A stretch of 64,000 nt of DNA from Azophilus sp965220835. Its GTDB lineage: Bacteria; Pseudomonadota; Gammaproteobacteria; Pseudomonadales; Azotimanducaceae. Position numbers and translations under genes: made by a program. Below the pieces are notes generated by a model. The model had not been told where the DNA came from and did no database searches. It worked only from the letters and a program-made list of their open reading frames with translations. This document shows, in pieces, positions 35,242 to 44,313 of the stretch; the stretch's first letter is position 1, and each line of letters begins with the position of its first letter. The stretch covers positions 558,001-622,000 of the forward strand of contig OZ244842.1 in the NCBI GenBank assembly GCA_965220835.1, read 5' to 3'.

Positions 35242-36216
35242 ATGCAAAGCGCTTTTGTCGGATTCGATTCTGCATGGGCAGACAAAGCCCCCGGTGCGGT
35301 CTGCATCGCCGTTTTCGACGGTGACCGGCTCACCAAATGGGAGTTACCCAAGCAGGCGCATTTTGACGACGCCCGGGAAGCGGTCGAGCGCTGCTGCGCT
35401 GTCGCTCCCTACACGCTTGTCGCCATGGATCAGCCGACCATGGTCCCTAACGCTACGGGCATGAGGCCGGTGGAACGTGTGGCGGGCTCGGTGAAGGTCG
35501 GCGTTCAGCCAGCCAACTTGCAAAGCCCCGGGTTTGATCGTTCCGCCCCGATCTGGAAGTTCCTGAACAGCTTGAGCCCTCGCGAGGATCCCCGTGAAGC
35601 CCAGCACACAGATGTGGGCTTGCACCTTATCGAGGTCTTCCCGGGCTTAGCGCTACCTGGTTTGTTCTTGGACCCCTCGTGCCGATTGCCCTTGGCCGTG
35701 CACTACAACCCCGGTAAACCGGCGAAATTCTCAATTGAGGACTGGCGATTGGTGGCCAAAACCATCCGGTCGCGCCTGCTCGAATTGGATTTGAAGCCAT
35801 TCGCCAAGTGGGTAGCCGACCAAGCCAGCAACCCGACGCCCAACAAGACCGATCAGGATTGCCTCGATGCCTTGATCTGCCTGGTTGTCGCGCTGAAGTG
35901 GCGTCGCCGGGATCCGGACACGAGAGTTCTCGGCGACTGGCGCGGCCATATGGTCACACCGCTGTCCGAGAATTCCAAAACAAAGATCATGGATAAGGCC
36001 TGTCAGCTTGACGTGCCTGTGGAATGCGGTTCTTGGAGGCTTCACGACATCGTGCTGAGTTACTTTGATGGCAATCACTATGACGCATTCGAATGGCTCG
36101 CCCGCCCGAACCCGGCGCTTGGCGGCAAGTCCCCCCTTGAGCGGGCGGGAAATCCAGATGGCGTGCAAGAAGTAACCGATCTCATTGGACGCCTAACTCA
36201 CGGGATACCATCGTGA
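35242..36216 (+). CDS. DUF429-domain protein with C-terminal Xre/MbcA-type antitoxin tail
   Basis: The 324-residue protein begins with the DUF429 RNase H-like fold: FVGFDSAWADKAPGAVCIAV, LVAMDQPTMVPNATGMRPVE, HLIEVFPGLALPGL and QDCLDALICLVVALKW. The last about 40 residues, FEWLARPNPALGGKSPLE ... VTDLIGRLTHGIPS, match the DUF2384 toxin-binding region of Xre/ParS/MbcA antitoxins. No helix-turn-helix is seen in the usual N-terminal place. Its stop overlaps the start of a RES toxin gene by four bases. The inferred role is a RES antitoxin. Local base composition is less GC-rich than the neighbours. Confidence 0.75.
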   Translation: MQSAFVGFDSAWADKAPGAVCIAVFDGDRLTKWELPKQAHFDDAREAVERCCAVAPYTLVAMDQPTMVPNATGMRPVERVAGSVKVGVQPANLQSPGFDRSAPIWKFLNSLSPREDPREAQHTDVGLHLIEVFPGLALPGLFLDPSCRLPLAVHYNPGKPAKFSIEDWRLVAKTIRSRLLELDLKPFAKWVADQASNPTPNKTDQDCLDALICLVVALKWRRRDPDTRVLGDWRGHMVTPLSENSKTKIMDKACQLDVPVECGSWRLHDIVLSYFDGNHYDAFEWLARPNPALGGKSPLERAGNPDGVQEVTDLIGRLTHGIPS

Positions 36217-36641
36217 AAGTCTGGCGCATTGCAAGAGCGAAGTACGCTCGGACCATTGGAGAAATGCTCAGTGGCGATGGGGCGGCCCGTTACGGTGGAC
36301 GTTGGAACCCAAAGGGCGTCAAGGCAGTCTATTGCAGTGAGAATTCGTCCTTAGCGGCGTTGGAAATTCTCGTCAATCTCGTGCGACCCTCCGCGTTTCC
36401 GCCACATAATGTCATTGATCTTGATATCCCCGATGAAGAGATCTCAGTGCTGGGGGTTCCCCAAGGCAATACGCAGGCCTTTGGTGCAGAGCTGCTCCAG
36501 GAGCACCTCGCAGTGGCTGCGCCAAGCGCAGTCAACCCTCTCGAACGGAATGTCATCGTTAATCCGATGCATCAGCACTTCAGTCGCGTCGTCGCCGGAG
36601 AAGTGCGCCCATTCGTGTTTGATGAACGTCTGCGTCACTGA
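36213..36641 (+). CDS. RES-domain toxin (NAD-degrading type)
   Basis: The 142-residue product has the RES signature: GGRWNPKGVKAVYCSENSSL and the acidic AALEILVN, with the conserved arginine, tyrosine and serine of the family. It ends RPFVFDERLRH. RES toxins deplete NAD in characterised systems. Its GTG/ATG region overlaps the upstream DUF429-antitoxin stop, the typical coupled arrangement with the antitoxin first. Confidence 0.9.
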   Translation: MKVWRIARAKYARTIGEMLSGDGAARYGGRWNPKGVKAVYCSENSSLAALEILVNLVRPSAFPPHNVIDLDIPDEEISVLGVPQGNTQAFGAELLQEHLAVAAPSAVNPLERNVIVNPMHQHFSRVVAGEVRPFVFDERLRH

Positions 36642-36791
36642 GCCAATCTCTGGGCTTTGGCTTGGGGGGGTGGAATGGCCATTCATGGTGCGTTTTGGCG
36701 GATTCTCTTGTCCTCCCTCAATAGAGCTTCGACCTGTGTCCGAGGCAAGTTATCCACTTTCGGCCTCAAAAGCGCAGGGAACTGAACCCCG

Positions 36792-37508
36792 TTGACGCCA
36801 GTTAGTGACCGCGAAGTAAAACCAAAAGCGCTGTTCACCACCAGCGACTTGATTCAACAGATACGCGACTACCAGCAACGGCACCGCGAGTTGCTCCACT
36901 CCGATCACTTCGTGTTCGACTGTCCCTTGGACCCGAAGTACCGGTGCAAGCCTGACTACATCTGGTTCGGAATAAACCCGGGCAATGACAGCAGCGACTG
37001 GGCGCGTCTGCCATACAACACCGAAGAGACTCGTGACTACGACTTTCAGGAAAAGCATGGGCGTAGCAAGGCCAGCAAAACACGGATGGACAAGCTCCGT
37101 TGCTTTCTCGGCGCCGAGCGTTTTAGACAAACTTCCCATTGCGAGTTCTTCTTTTGGGGTTCGCCGGACACTCGCAAGGCGTTCCGTCAGCGCTATGGGT
37201 ACAACTTCAAGGGAAACCCACATGAAGGCTTCTGCTGGCGCCTGAATCTTGAACTCATCGAGCGTGTTCGTCCAAAGGCCATCTTTGCCGAGGGTAAGGC
37301 CCAGCTTTCGCTTTGGAAGCAGCGAGTTACCCTAACAGATTGCCGAAGTCATCTGGCCCCAGACGGAACCACGCTGCTGGAGGAAGGGCGTCTTTTCGAA
37401 GGCCAGACCGCGTTCTATTGCTTCGACCACTTAAGTGCGCTTGGAAACTCGATCAAATTTCGTCCGCTTCTTAGGCGGCAGCTATTCGAGCTTCTTGCCA
37501 ATATTTGA
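36792..37508 (+). CDS. Possible uracil-DNA glycosylase-fold protein
   Basis: The 238-residue protein contains YIWFGINPGNDSSDW, resembling the water-activating GINPG motif of the UDG superfamily. CEFFFWGSP, PKAIFAEGKAQL and a late CFDHLSALGNS could stand for the minor-groove loop. I do not recognise a specific family. The start is unsure (TTG 36792 is three codons after a stop). It lies 150 bases after the RES toxin on the same strand with similarly lower GC, hinting at a shared acquired island. The gap 37509-37791 shows nothing clear. Confidence 0.45.
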   Translation: MTPVSDREVKPKALFTTSDLIQQIRDYQQRHRELLHSDHFVFDCPLDPKYRCKPDYIWFGINPGNDSSDWARLPYNTEETRDYDFQEKHGRSKASKTRMDKLRCFLGAERFRQTSHCEFFFWGSPDTRKAFRQRYGYNFKGNPHEGFCWRLNLELIERVRPKAIFAEGKAQLSLWKQRVTLTDCRSHLAPDGTTLLEEGRLFEGQTAFYCFDHLSALGNSIKFRPLLRRQLFELLANI

Positions 37509-37791
37509 CAATTCTCGGCGCTTCGTGGCCGACACAGCGCTTCAGCGTAACTTTGGAGTAAGTTAGAGTCGCCTCATGGCGAGTCTTGGTCCTTTGAAAG
37601 TGACACTCTCGATGAGAAGTGAACTGAACGGCACGCAATGGCTCCGTCTGGACTTTTTGTCGCTTGGGCTCGCTCAAGTAAACTTGGCCCTTCAGGTTCG
37701 TGTCTCCTATTGACCTAGATCGGGATTGAACTTGCCCTAAGTCAAGTGAGATGCGGCCTACCTTGGGTATTGTCGACTTGGGAGAGGCGGT

Positions 37792-38562
37792 TTGGCGAGA
37801 TTCGCGACTATTACGGAGATCAGGAAGGCGCCCGGGCTGCGCATGGCCTGCCTGCGCGGGGTGCCCACGCCTTGGGCGGAGGCGGCCAAGGGCATTTTCT
37901 TCATCAAGGGCTTGGATTGCCAGTACGGTGCGCAGGGCGAGGGCGATGAGGATGGTGCCATCGCCGCTTGGGCGGGGGATTCATCGGTCCCTGTGGTGGC
38001 CTTCGAGAACGAGCCCTTGCGCACCGGCTGGGCGGACATTCTGATCCTGGCCGAGCGGCTGGCGCCGGCGCCCGCACTGATTCCGGGCAGCGCGGCGGAG
38101 CGGGCGGACTGCTTTGGCCTGGCCCATGAGATTTGCGGCCAGATGGGCCTCGGCTGGGCCTACCGGCTGATCATGGCGCAGCGCGCCCTGTCCCATGAAG
38201 AGACGGAAGGGAAATTTCCGCCGGGGGTGGGCCAGTACCTGGGCGCCAAGTACGGCTTGAACCTGGTTCACGCGGGCCAAGCCAAGGCGCGCGTGCTCAG
38301 CGTGCTGGGCCTGCTTGATGAGCGGCTAGCTGCCGGGCCTTGGCTTTGCGGGCAAGCGCTGTCAGCCGTGGACGTCTATTGGGCGGTGTTTGCCAACTTG
38401 TTTGCCCCGCTGCCGGAGGATGAGCTGCCCGCGTTGCCCATGATTCGCGAGGCCTACAGCTGCCGCGATGAAGACATCAATGCGGCGTTGACCCCGCGCC
38501 TGCGGGCCCATCAGCGGCGCATTTACGACGACCACTTGGAATTGCCAGTGCCCTTGGGCTAG
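37792..38562 (+). CDS. Glutathione S-transferase-like protein
   Basis: This 256-residue protein has a thioredoxin-like N-terminal half (ATITEIRKAPGLRMACLRGV, VPVVAFENEPLRTGWADIL). The all-helical C-terminal half contains RVLSVLGLLDERLAAGPWLCG and LSAVDVYWAVF, matching the C-terminal GST signature. The N-terminal catalytic residue is not obvious. The start codon would be TTG. Substrate unknown. Confidence 0.75.
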   Translation: MARFATITEIRKAPGLRMACLRGVPTPWAEAAKGIFFIKGLDCQYGAQGEGDEDGAIAAWAGDSSVPVVAFENEPLRTGWADILILAERLAPAPALIPGSAAERADCFGLAHEICGQMGLGWAYRLIMAQRALSHEETEGKFPPGVGQYLGAKYGLNLVHAGQAKARVLSVLGLLDERLAAGPWLCGQALSAVDVYWAVFANLFAPLPEDELPALPMIREAYSCRDEDINAALTPRLRAHQRRIYDDHLELPVPLG

Positions 38563-38593
38563 ATTCCACCGTTTGCTTAGGGGCTATTCGGCA

Positions 38594-39550
38594 ATGCAAA
38601 GCACTCTTTCCGCTTCCTTCGACAATCGCGTCACCCGCATGCTGGGCGTGGAGATTCCCATCGTGCAGGCGCCCATGGGCTGGATTGCCCGTTCGGCGCT
38701 CGCCTCGGCGGTCTCCAATGCCGGGGCGCTGGGCATTATCGAAACCTCCTCCGGGGAGCTCGATGCCGTGCGCGGCGAAATCCTGAAAATGCGCCAACTC
38801 ACCGACAAGCCCTTTGGCGTCAACATCGCTCAAGCGTTCGTGCGCGACCCGAACATCGTGCAGTTCGTCATCGACCAGGGCGTGCAGTTCGTCACCACCT
38901 CGGCGGGCAACCCGGAACGCTACACCGAGGAGTTGAAGAACGCCGGCCTGACCGTCTTCCACGTGGTGCCGAGCCTCGGTGCGGCCAAGAAGGCGGTGGA
39001 CTGCGGCGTTGACGGGCTGGTGGTGGAGGGCGGCGAGGGCGGCGGCTTCAAGAACCCCCGGGAGGTGGCCAGCATGGTCCTGCTGCCCTTGGTGCGCTCC
39101 CAGGTCGATGTGCCCATCATCGCCGCGGGCGGCTTTGTCGATGGCCGCTCCATGGCTGCGGCCTTCGCCTTGGGTGCGGAAGGGGTGCAGATGGGCACCC
39201 GCATGGTGTCGGCCGCGGAGTCGCCGGTGCATGAGAACTGGAAGAACGCGGTGGTGCAAGCCAAGGAAACGGACACCGTCTTCCTCAACCGCCATGCCTC
39301 GCCGGCCTTGCGCGCCCTGCGCACGGAGAAGACCAGCCGCTTGGAGTACGACACTGAAACCAACGCCATGAGCGAGTTCGGCACCGCCTTGGACCTCTAT
39401 TTCGGCGGCGACATGGAAGCCAGCATCGCTCTGAGCGGCCAGGTTTGCGGGCGCATCGACGCCGTTCGCCCGGTCGCCGAAATCATCGCTGAAGTGCGCG
39501 ACCAGTTCTTCCAGGAAATCGGGCGGCTGGCGGCCGACTACCTGCCTTGA
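38594..39550 (+). CDS. Nitronate monooxygenase/FabK-like flavoprotein
   Basis: The 318-residue TIM-barrel FMN protein carries GVEIPIVQAPMGWIARSALA at the N-terminus. It has KPFGVNIAQ, GVDGLVVEGGEGGGF and VPIIAAGGFVDGRSMAAAFA, with LGAEGVQMGTRMVSAAE, the phosphate-binding loop of the 2-nitropropane dioxygenase family. It oxidises nitronates or acts as an enoyl reductase relative. ATG 38594 gives the family-like start. Its 3' end overlaps the convergent MltF gene by 13 bases. Confidence 0.9.
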   Translation: MQSTLSASFDNRVTRMLGVEIPIVQAPMGWIARSALASAVSNAGALGIIETSSGELDAVRGEILKMRQLTDKPFGVNIAQAFVRDPNIVQFVIDQGVQFVTTSAGNPERYTEELKNAGLTVFHVVPSLGAAKKAVDCGVDGLVVEGGEGGGFKNPREVASMVLLPLVRSQVDVPIIAAGGFVDGRSMAAAFALGAEGVQMGTRMVSAAESPVHENWKNAVVQAKETDTVFLNRHASPALRALRTEKTSRLEYDTETNAMSEFGTALDLYFGGDMEASIALSGQVCGRIDAVRPVAEIIAEVRDQFFQEIGRLAADYLP

Positions 39551-41016
39551 GTGGCGGCTTGGGCGAGTTGGTCGCGGCTTAGGCGGTAGGCGATCCAGTA
39601 CTTGTAGATGTTGCTCACGTAGTCCACCGTCTCGCGCCCGATGCGTTGCGCCGCCACGGCTTCCACGTTGTCGAACCAGACGTTGGGGTCCAGGCCTTGC
39701 TGCTCGGCCTCCGTGCGCAGCTGGCTGACGCGGGCCGGGCCGGCGTTGTAGGAGGCGAAGGCGAATAGGGTCTTGTTGAGGTCGTCCATGGGTTCGGACT
39801 CGAAGTAACGGTCGCGAATGAAGCGCAGGTACTTGTTGCCCGCGTGGATGTTGTTTTCCAACTCAGTGATGTCGCCCACATTGACGTTCTTGTCCGCCGC
39901 GGTGCTTGGCAGCAACTGCATCACGCCGATGGCCCCATCGTGGCTGCGTGCGCTCTGGTCAAGGCGGGACTCCTGGTAGGCTTGGGACAACACCATCAGC
40001 CAGTCAAAGTCATACCGGTCACCGTACTCCTGAAACAGGTGGGCGGTCTCGTCAAACTTGCGCATTTCGGAGGAGTTCAGGGCGTTTTCCACGTAGCGAG
40101 TTTCCTGCAGGTAGCGCTGCAGCAGCACGTTGCCGGTCAGCGAACCCTCCCGGACGTTCTTGAGAAAGCCGTCGACCATCGCCTTGAGTTCGGGGCTCTC
40201 GGGGCGGAACGCCCAGGCGATGTCCGCTTGGTCGCGCAGCACAATGTCCGAATGAACTTTTATTGATTCGAAAATCTGTGCCCAGAACTCCGCCTTGTGG
40301 GAGTCGATCACGATGCGGGGGATGAGGCCGGCATTGACCATTTCCAGCAGTTCCTCGTCCTCCAGGTGCTCATCCACGGTAACGATGTCCACCGGCGGCA
40401 GGCCCGTTGCCGCAAAACGCTCGTTGAGCGCTTCCAAGCTCTCGTGATAGCTGCTGGAACGGCGGGTGTGCAGGGTCTTGCCGGACAGCTCTTCAATGGC
40501 GGTGATTGGTTCGCTGGCTGGGCCGCTCACCAAGATCTCCCGCACGTCCCGCTGCACGGGAATGGAGAAGTCGACTTCGGCTTGGCGCTCCGGCGTGATG
40601 GTCAGGTTGGCGGCGGCCAGGTCACCGTAGCCGGCCAGCAGCGCGGGAATGAGCTGGTCCCGGGTGACTGGCAGGAACACCATGTTGATTCTGAGCAGGC
40701 CGGTGTCGAGCCGGTCGTTGACGTAGGCCTCGAACGCCTTGAGCCGGTCGTAGGACAGCCCCCGCGGAACCGCGCCGTCAAAGAAGTAGAAGGTTTTGCT
40801 GCGCACCACCAGCGCCCGGATGGTGCGGCGCTCGACCATGCCGCCGAAATCGTCGGTGTGCGGCTCGGATACCAAGGCGAGGTGGCTGATGTTGGCGGCG
40901 CCGGGCGCTGCCGCAGTTGGCTCTGGCGTAGGCGTTTCCCCGCAGCCAAACAGCAGCCACAGCACCGCGGCGGCGATTGTCAACCGGCTTGAGGTGAAAG
41001 AACGGCGGCGATCCAT
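39538..41016 (-). CDS. mltF: Membrane-bound lytic murein transglycosylase, MltF-like
   Basis: This is a 492-residue lipoprotein with signal peptide and lipobox LLFGC near residue 25. A periplasmic binding-protein-like domain covers about residues 60-290. A C-terminal SLT domain has the catalytic glutamate in LSQAYQESRLDQ, followed by GAIGVMQLLPSTA and FASYNAGPARV. It cleaves peptidoglycan to 1,6-anhydromuropeptides at the outer membrane. The two-domain layout is that of MltF. Confidence 0.92.
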   Translation of the reverse strand: MDRRRSFTSSRLTIAAAVLWLLFGCGETPTPEPTAAAPGAANISHLALVSEPHTDDFGGMVERRTIRALVVRSKTFYFFDGAVPRGLSYDRLKAFEAYVNDRLDTGLLRINMVFLPVTRDQLIPALLAGYGDLAAANLTITPERQAEVDFSIPVQRDVREILVSGPASEPITAIEELSGKTLHTRRSSSYHESLEALNERFAATGLPPVDIVTVDEHLEDEELLEMVNAGLIPRIVIDSHKAEFWAQIFESIKVHSDIVLRDQADIAWAFRPESPELKAMVDGFLKNVREGSLTGNVLLQRYLQETRYVENALNSSEMRKFDETAHLFQEYGDRYDFDWLMVLSQAYQESRLDQSARSHDGAIGVMQLLPSTAADKNVNVGDITELENNIHAGNKYLRFIRDRYFESEPMDDLNKTLFAFASYNAGPARVSQLRTEAEQQGLDPNVWFDNVEAVAAQRIGRETVDYVSNIYKYWIAYRLSRDQLAQAATQGR

Positions 41017-41043
41017 GGCGTTAAGCCCTCACTGCTTTTGACA

Positions 41044-42150
41044 TCATTCCATTTGAATCAGCATTGGACGGTCAGGTGCTTCTTGTGCACTGAGAAAGGC
41101 TTGCGTGCGCGCCAGGGCGTTGGCGCGCAGGTTCATGTGGAACAGGTTGAAGTCATAGATATGGTAGTTGCCCTCCTCAGACATGAAGGCGGGGTAGTTC
41201 TCGGACCGCACTTCGCTGACCCGCAGCTCACCGTCAACGCACTGGGCGTCTGCGACACCGGGCTCGATGGCCTCGGGCGGTGACTCGTCCTCCTCATCGA
41301 AGCCGTAGTTCACCGCGCCCAGATTGGCGCTGAAATCAGCGTAGGCGCCGTCGGTGCGCCAGGTCAGCGGATTGACGCAGATGGGGTTGGGCACCTCGTT
41401 GAAGCTTTCCACGCCGGGTGCCAAGGCGTTCCAAGTGACTTGGCAGCCGGTTTGCTGGGCGCTTTCGCAAACCAGAAAGCCGTTGCTGCCGTCCAAGTAG
41501 TAGCCGATGGGATAGGCGGCGATCATCCGTTCGGCGGCGGGCGAGCCCTGCAGCTCCTCACGCAGCAGGGTGTCCAAGTGCAGCGCGCCTTGGCTGTGTC
41601 CGGCCAGGATGAAGGGTCGGCCGTGGTTTTCCTGATCGAGGTAGTGGCGGAAGGCCTGCGCCACATCTTGATAGGCGAAGTCGATGGCGTCCTGGCCACC
41701 GCCTGCCCGGTCGAAAAAGGAGTACAGGGTGGCTTGGCGGTAGCGCGGCGCGTAGATGCGGCAGCAGCCGTTGAAGACGCTTGCTTGGTTGCGCATCACC
41801 GCGTAGTCGGTGATGGCGTTGACCGGCGCGTCGGCCAAGTCCTGGTTCCAGCCGCTGTCTTCATAGTAGGTGGTGGGGTGGATGAAGAAGACGTCCACCT
41901 CGGCTTCGGCTTGGTTGTCCCGAATGGCCTCGCTGGGCGTGACATCCGCTAGGTCCTCGCGGTTCGGCAAAGCCGCCCAGTGGTCGGGATTGGCGTAGTC
42001 AGGGGCGGGTGGCGGCTCGGTGTCGGCGAAACGCTCGGCGGGCTGCATCATGAAGGACATGACCGCAAACTGGAGCGGCTCGCGAAAGACCGCCACGGCA
42101 ATGACGAGGACAGCGATGGCAGCGCCAATGATGATGAGAGCTCTTTTCAC
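41044..42150 (-). CDS. DUF3089 alpha/beta-hydrolase-like protein
   Basis: The 368-residue protein has one N-terminal membrane anchor (ALIIIGAAIAVLVIAVAVF). The DUF3089 landmarks are VDVFFIHPTTYYEDS, CCRIYAPRYRQATL and a nucleophile elbow AGHSQGALH. Members are thought to be lipase-like serine hydrolases of unknown substrate. GTG 42150 has GGAGG upstream. Three 18-base repeats lie immediately upstream. Confidence 0.85.
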   Translation of the reverse strand: MKRALIIIGAAIAVLVIAVAVFREPLQFAVMSFMMQPAERFADTEPPPAPDYANPDHWAALPNREDLADVTPSEAIRDNQAEAEVDVFFIHPTTYYEDSGWNQDLADAPVNAITDYAVMRNQASVFNGCCRIYAPRYRQATLYSFFDRAGGGQDAIDFAYQDVAQAFRHYLDQENHGRPFILAGHSQGALHLDTLLREELQGSPAAERMIAAYPIGYYLDGSNGFLVCESAQQTGCQVTWNALAPGVESFNEVPNPICVNPLTWRTDGAYADFSANLGAVNYGFDEEDESPPEAIEPGVADAQCVDGELRVSEVRSENYPAFMSEEGNYHIYDFNLFHMNLRANALARTQAFLSAQEAPDRPMLIQME

Positions 42151-42168
42151 AGTAGCCTCCAGATCTTT

Positions 42169-42218
42169 TCAGTACGGACCTTCATCTCAGTACGGACCTT
42201 TTTCTCAGTACGGACCGC
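42169..42218. promoter_or_regulatory. Three 18-base direct repeats upstream of the DUF3089 gene
   Basis: The unit TCAGTACGGACC occurs at 42169, 42187 and 42205, an exact 18-base period. It lies 19 to 68 bases upstream of the GTG of the minus-strand gene. Spaced identical boxes next to a start look like operator or activator sites, although a simple tandem duplication would look the same. Confidence 0.5.
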
Positions 42219-42296
42219 AGTTAGCGTGCAGGAACTGGCGGCCTGCCAGTGAACGCTTTCCACTTGTTGCATTGAATGTGTTGCATTGAATGGGCC

Positions 42297-43619
42297 TCAG
42301 CGGCTGAATTCAAGGGGTTGGCCAAACGGGCCATCCAACAATTGGCCTTCGGCGAATCGCCGCACGCCGTTGACCCAGGTGGCTTTGATTTGGTGGCCGA
42401 ATTCGATGCCGGCAAACGGGCTCCAGCCGCACTTGGCGAGTAGGTTGGCGCCGCCGTCGGTGCGGCCCTGGGCCACCAGCACAAGGTCGGCGTGGTAGCC
42501 CTCGCGGATGAACCCGCGCTCCCGGACGCCGAACAGCTCGGCCGGTGCGTGGGCGGTTTTTTGGGCGATGGTGGTGGCATCGAGCAGGCCGCGGCGACAA
42601 TGCTCGAACAGGCTCAACAGGGCGTGCTGCACCAGTGGCAGCCCGGCTGGCGCTTGGCCGTAGGGGCGGGACTTCTCTGCCCGCGTGTGCGGCGCGTGGT
42701 CGGTGGCGATCACGTCGATGCGGCCGTCGTTCACCGCCGCCAGCAGCGCTTCCCGGTCTGTGGTGCGCTTGATGGCCGGGTTGCACTTGATGTCGTTGCC
42801 TTTCTCCGCGTACCAGCCCTCGTCGAAGAACAGGTGGTGCACGCAGGCTTCAGCAGTGATGCGCTTGCCGGCCAGGTCGCCGGTGGAGAAATGCGCCAGC
42901 TCCCGGGCCGTGGTCAGATGCAGCACGTGCAGCTTCGAGCCGTGCTTTTTGGCCAGGTGAACGGCCAGTGCGGATGACTTGTAGCAGGCCTCCTCCGAGC
43001 GGATGCGGGGATGCTCGGTGATGGGGATGTCCGCCCCGTAGCGGGCCAGGGCGGCGGCTTCGTTGGCTTCGATGGTGGGCGTGTCTTCGCAGTGGGTGGC
43101 GATCAACAAGGGCGTTGAGGCAAAGATGCCCTCCAAAGTTTCCGGGTTGTCCACCAGCATGTCGCCGGTGCTGGCCCCCATAAACACCTTGACGCCGCAG
43201 GTGCTGGCTGGGTCAACGGACTTGATGTGCTCCAGGTTGTCGTTGGTGGCGCCAAGGTAGAAGGCGTAGTTGGCATGGGAGCAGCGGGCGGCGCGCTCGC
43301 GCTTGTCGTTGAGGCGCGCTTGGTCGATGGTCAGCGGGTTGCAGTTGGGCATCTCCATGTAGCTGGTGATGCCCCCAGCCACCGCCGCCGCCGACTCGCT
43401 GGCGATGTTGCCCTTGTGGGTGAAGCCGGGTTCCCGGAAATGCACTTGATCGTCAATCATGCCCGGCAGCAGCCAAGCGCCCTGGGCGTCCGTGACGTCG
43501 CCCGGGCCGTCTGGCGCGGTGCCCACCGCGGCGATGCGCCCATTCTCGATCAACAGATCGCCTTCGACGACCGCGCCTTCGTTGACGATGCGGGCGTTGA
43601 CGATGCGCTGCCTGCTCAT
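42297..43619 (-). CDS. Dihydroorotase
   Basis: The 440-residue amidohydrolase shows DDQVHFREPGFTHKG and GITSYMEMPNCNPLT. A lysine in CGVKVFMGASTGDML, HCEDTPTI and a terminal catalytic aspartate in VIATDHAPHT follow. It converts carbamoyl aspartate to dihydroorotate in pyrimidine synthesis. The first metal-binding His of the usual HxH appears as Gln (DQVH); I believe this is a feature of one dihydroorotase subgroup. Its start overlaps the RidA gene stop by four bases. Confidence 0.9.
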   Translation of the reverse strand: MSRQRIVNARIVNEGAVVEGDLLIENGRIAAVGTAPDGPGDVTDAQGAWLLPGMIDDQVHFREPGFTHKGNIASESAAAVAGGITSYMEMPNCNPLTIDQARLNDKRERAARCSHANYAFYLGATNDNLEHIKSVDPASTCGVKVFMGASTGDMLVDNPETLEGIFASTPLLIATHCEDTPTIEANEAAALARYGADIPITEHPRIRSEEACYKSSALAVHLAKKHGSKLHVLHLTTARELAHFSTGDLAGKRITAEACVHHLFFDEGWYAEKGNDIKCNPAIKRTTDREALLAAVNDGRIDVIATDHAPHTRAEKSRPYGQAPAGLPLVQHALLSLFEHCRRGLLDATTIAQKTAHAPAELFGVRERGFIREGYHADLVLVAQGRTDGGANLLAKCGWSPFAGIEFGHQIKATWVNGVRRFAEGQLLDGPFGQPLEFSR

Positions 43620-44092
43620 GGGCGGATCAGCACCTCGCCTTCCAACTCCACCGGGGCGCCGAAGGGCAGCTCCGCCAAGCCGACCGCCGAGCGGGCGTGG
43701 GCGCCCACTTCTGGGCCGAAGACCTCGAGAATCAGCTCCGAGCAGCCATTGATGACCGCCGGCAGTCGGTTGAAGCCCGGCGCTGCGTTGACCATGCCGA
43801 ACAGGCGCACCCAGCCGGCCACCCGGTCCAAGTCGCCAAGCGCCTGCTTGAGGCTGGCCAGCAACGCGCAGCCCACCAGCCGCGCCGCTTGGTAGCCTTG
43901 CTCGGCGCTGACCTCGGCGCCCACCTTGCCAAGGGGCTGGGCCAGCGCTCCTTCAGCGTCCAGCGGCAAGTGGCCCGATAGAACGGCACGGTCGCCGTGG
44001 ATGCGCACCAACTCAAAGGGCAAGGGCCCCAAGTTCATAGGCTTGGGCAGCACGATGCCCAGCTCTTCAAGCCGCGTTTCGATGTGCCCCAT
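43616..44092 (-). CDS. RidA family protein
   Basis: This is a 158-residue YjgF/YER057c/UK114-fold protein: AVLSGHLPLDAEGAL, EQGYQAARLVGCALLASLKQ and VVNAAPGF-like residues. It ends with SAVGLAELPFGAPVELEGEV. RidA proteins hydrolyse reactive enamines; the longer form here belongs to the group often annotated as LLM-partner or atnJ-like. It is directly upstream of, and overlaps, the dihydroorotase gene. Confidence 0.9.
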   Translation of the reverse strand: MGHIETRLEELGIVLPKPMNLGPLPFELVRIHGDRAVLSGHLPLDAEGALAQPLGKVGAEVSAEQGYQAARLVGCALLASLKQALGDLDRVAGWVRLFGMVNAAPGFNRLPAVINGCSELILEVFGPEVGAHARSAVGLAELPFGAPVELEGEVLIRP

Positions 44093-44313
44093 GGGGGTCG
44101 CTCCATTTTTGCGTTTGCGAGTTGGCTACGGTCCGTGAACAGGGGCTAGTAGAGGTCGCCTTCCTCAAGCTTGTTCTCGATTCTACCATTCCACCCCACG
44201 TAAGCGGCCTTGTTCGCCGAGCGTTTGCTGCGCAACCGCGAATGCGTTTGGCGGGAGGGCGCTGGCAGGCCGGTGATGGGTTGACGGTAGCTTGGCCGGG
44301 TCGTGGGCACGCC

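Noticed and set aside
37576..37713. A 45-codon plus-strand frame in the gap after the UDG-like gene
   Set aside because: No ribosome binding site, no family and unremarkable composition; not enough to call a gene.
43500..43619. Loss of the first metal His in dihydroorotase (DQVH instead of HxH)
   Set aside because: I recall the same Gln in a recognised subgroup of dihydroorotases, and the rest of the active site is intact, so it is not treated as inactivation.
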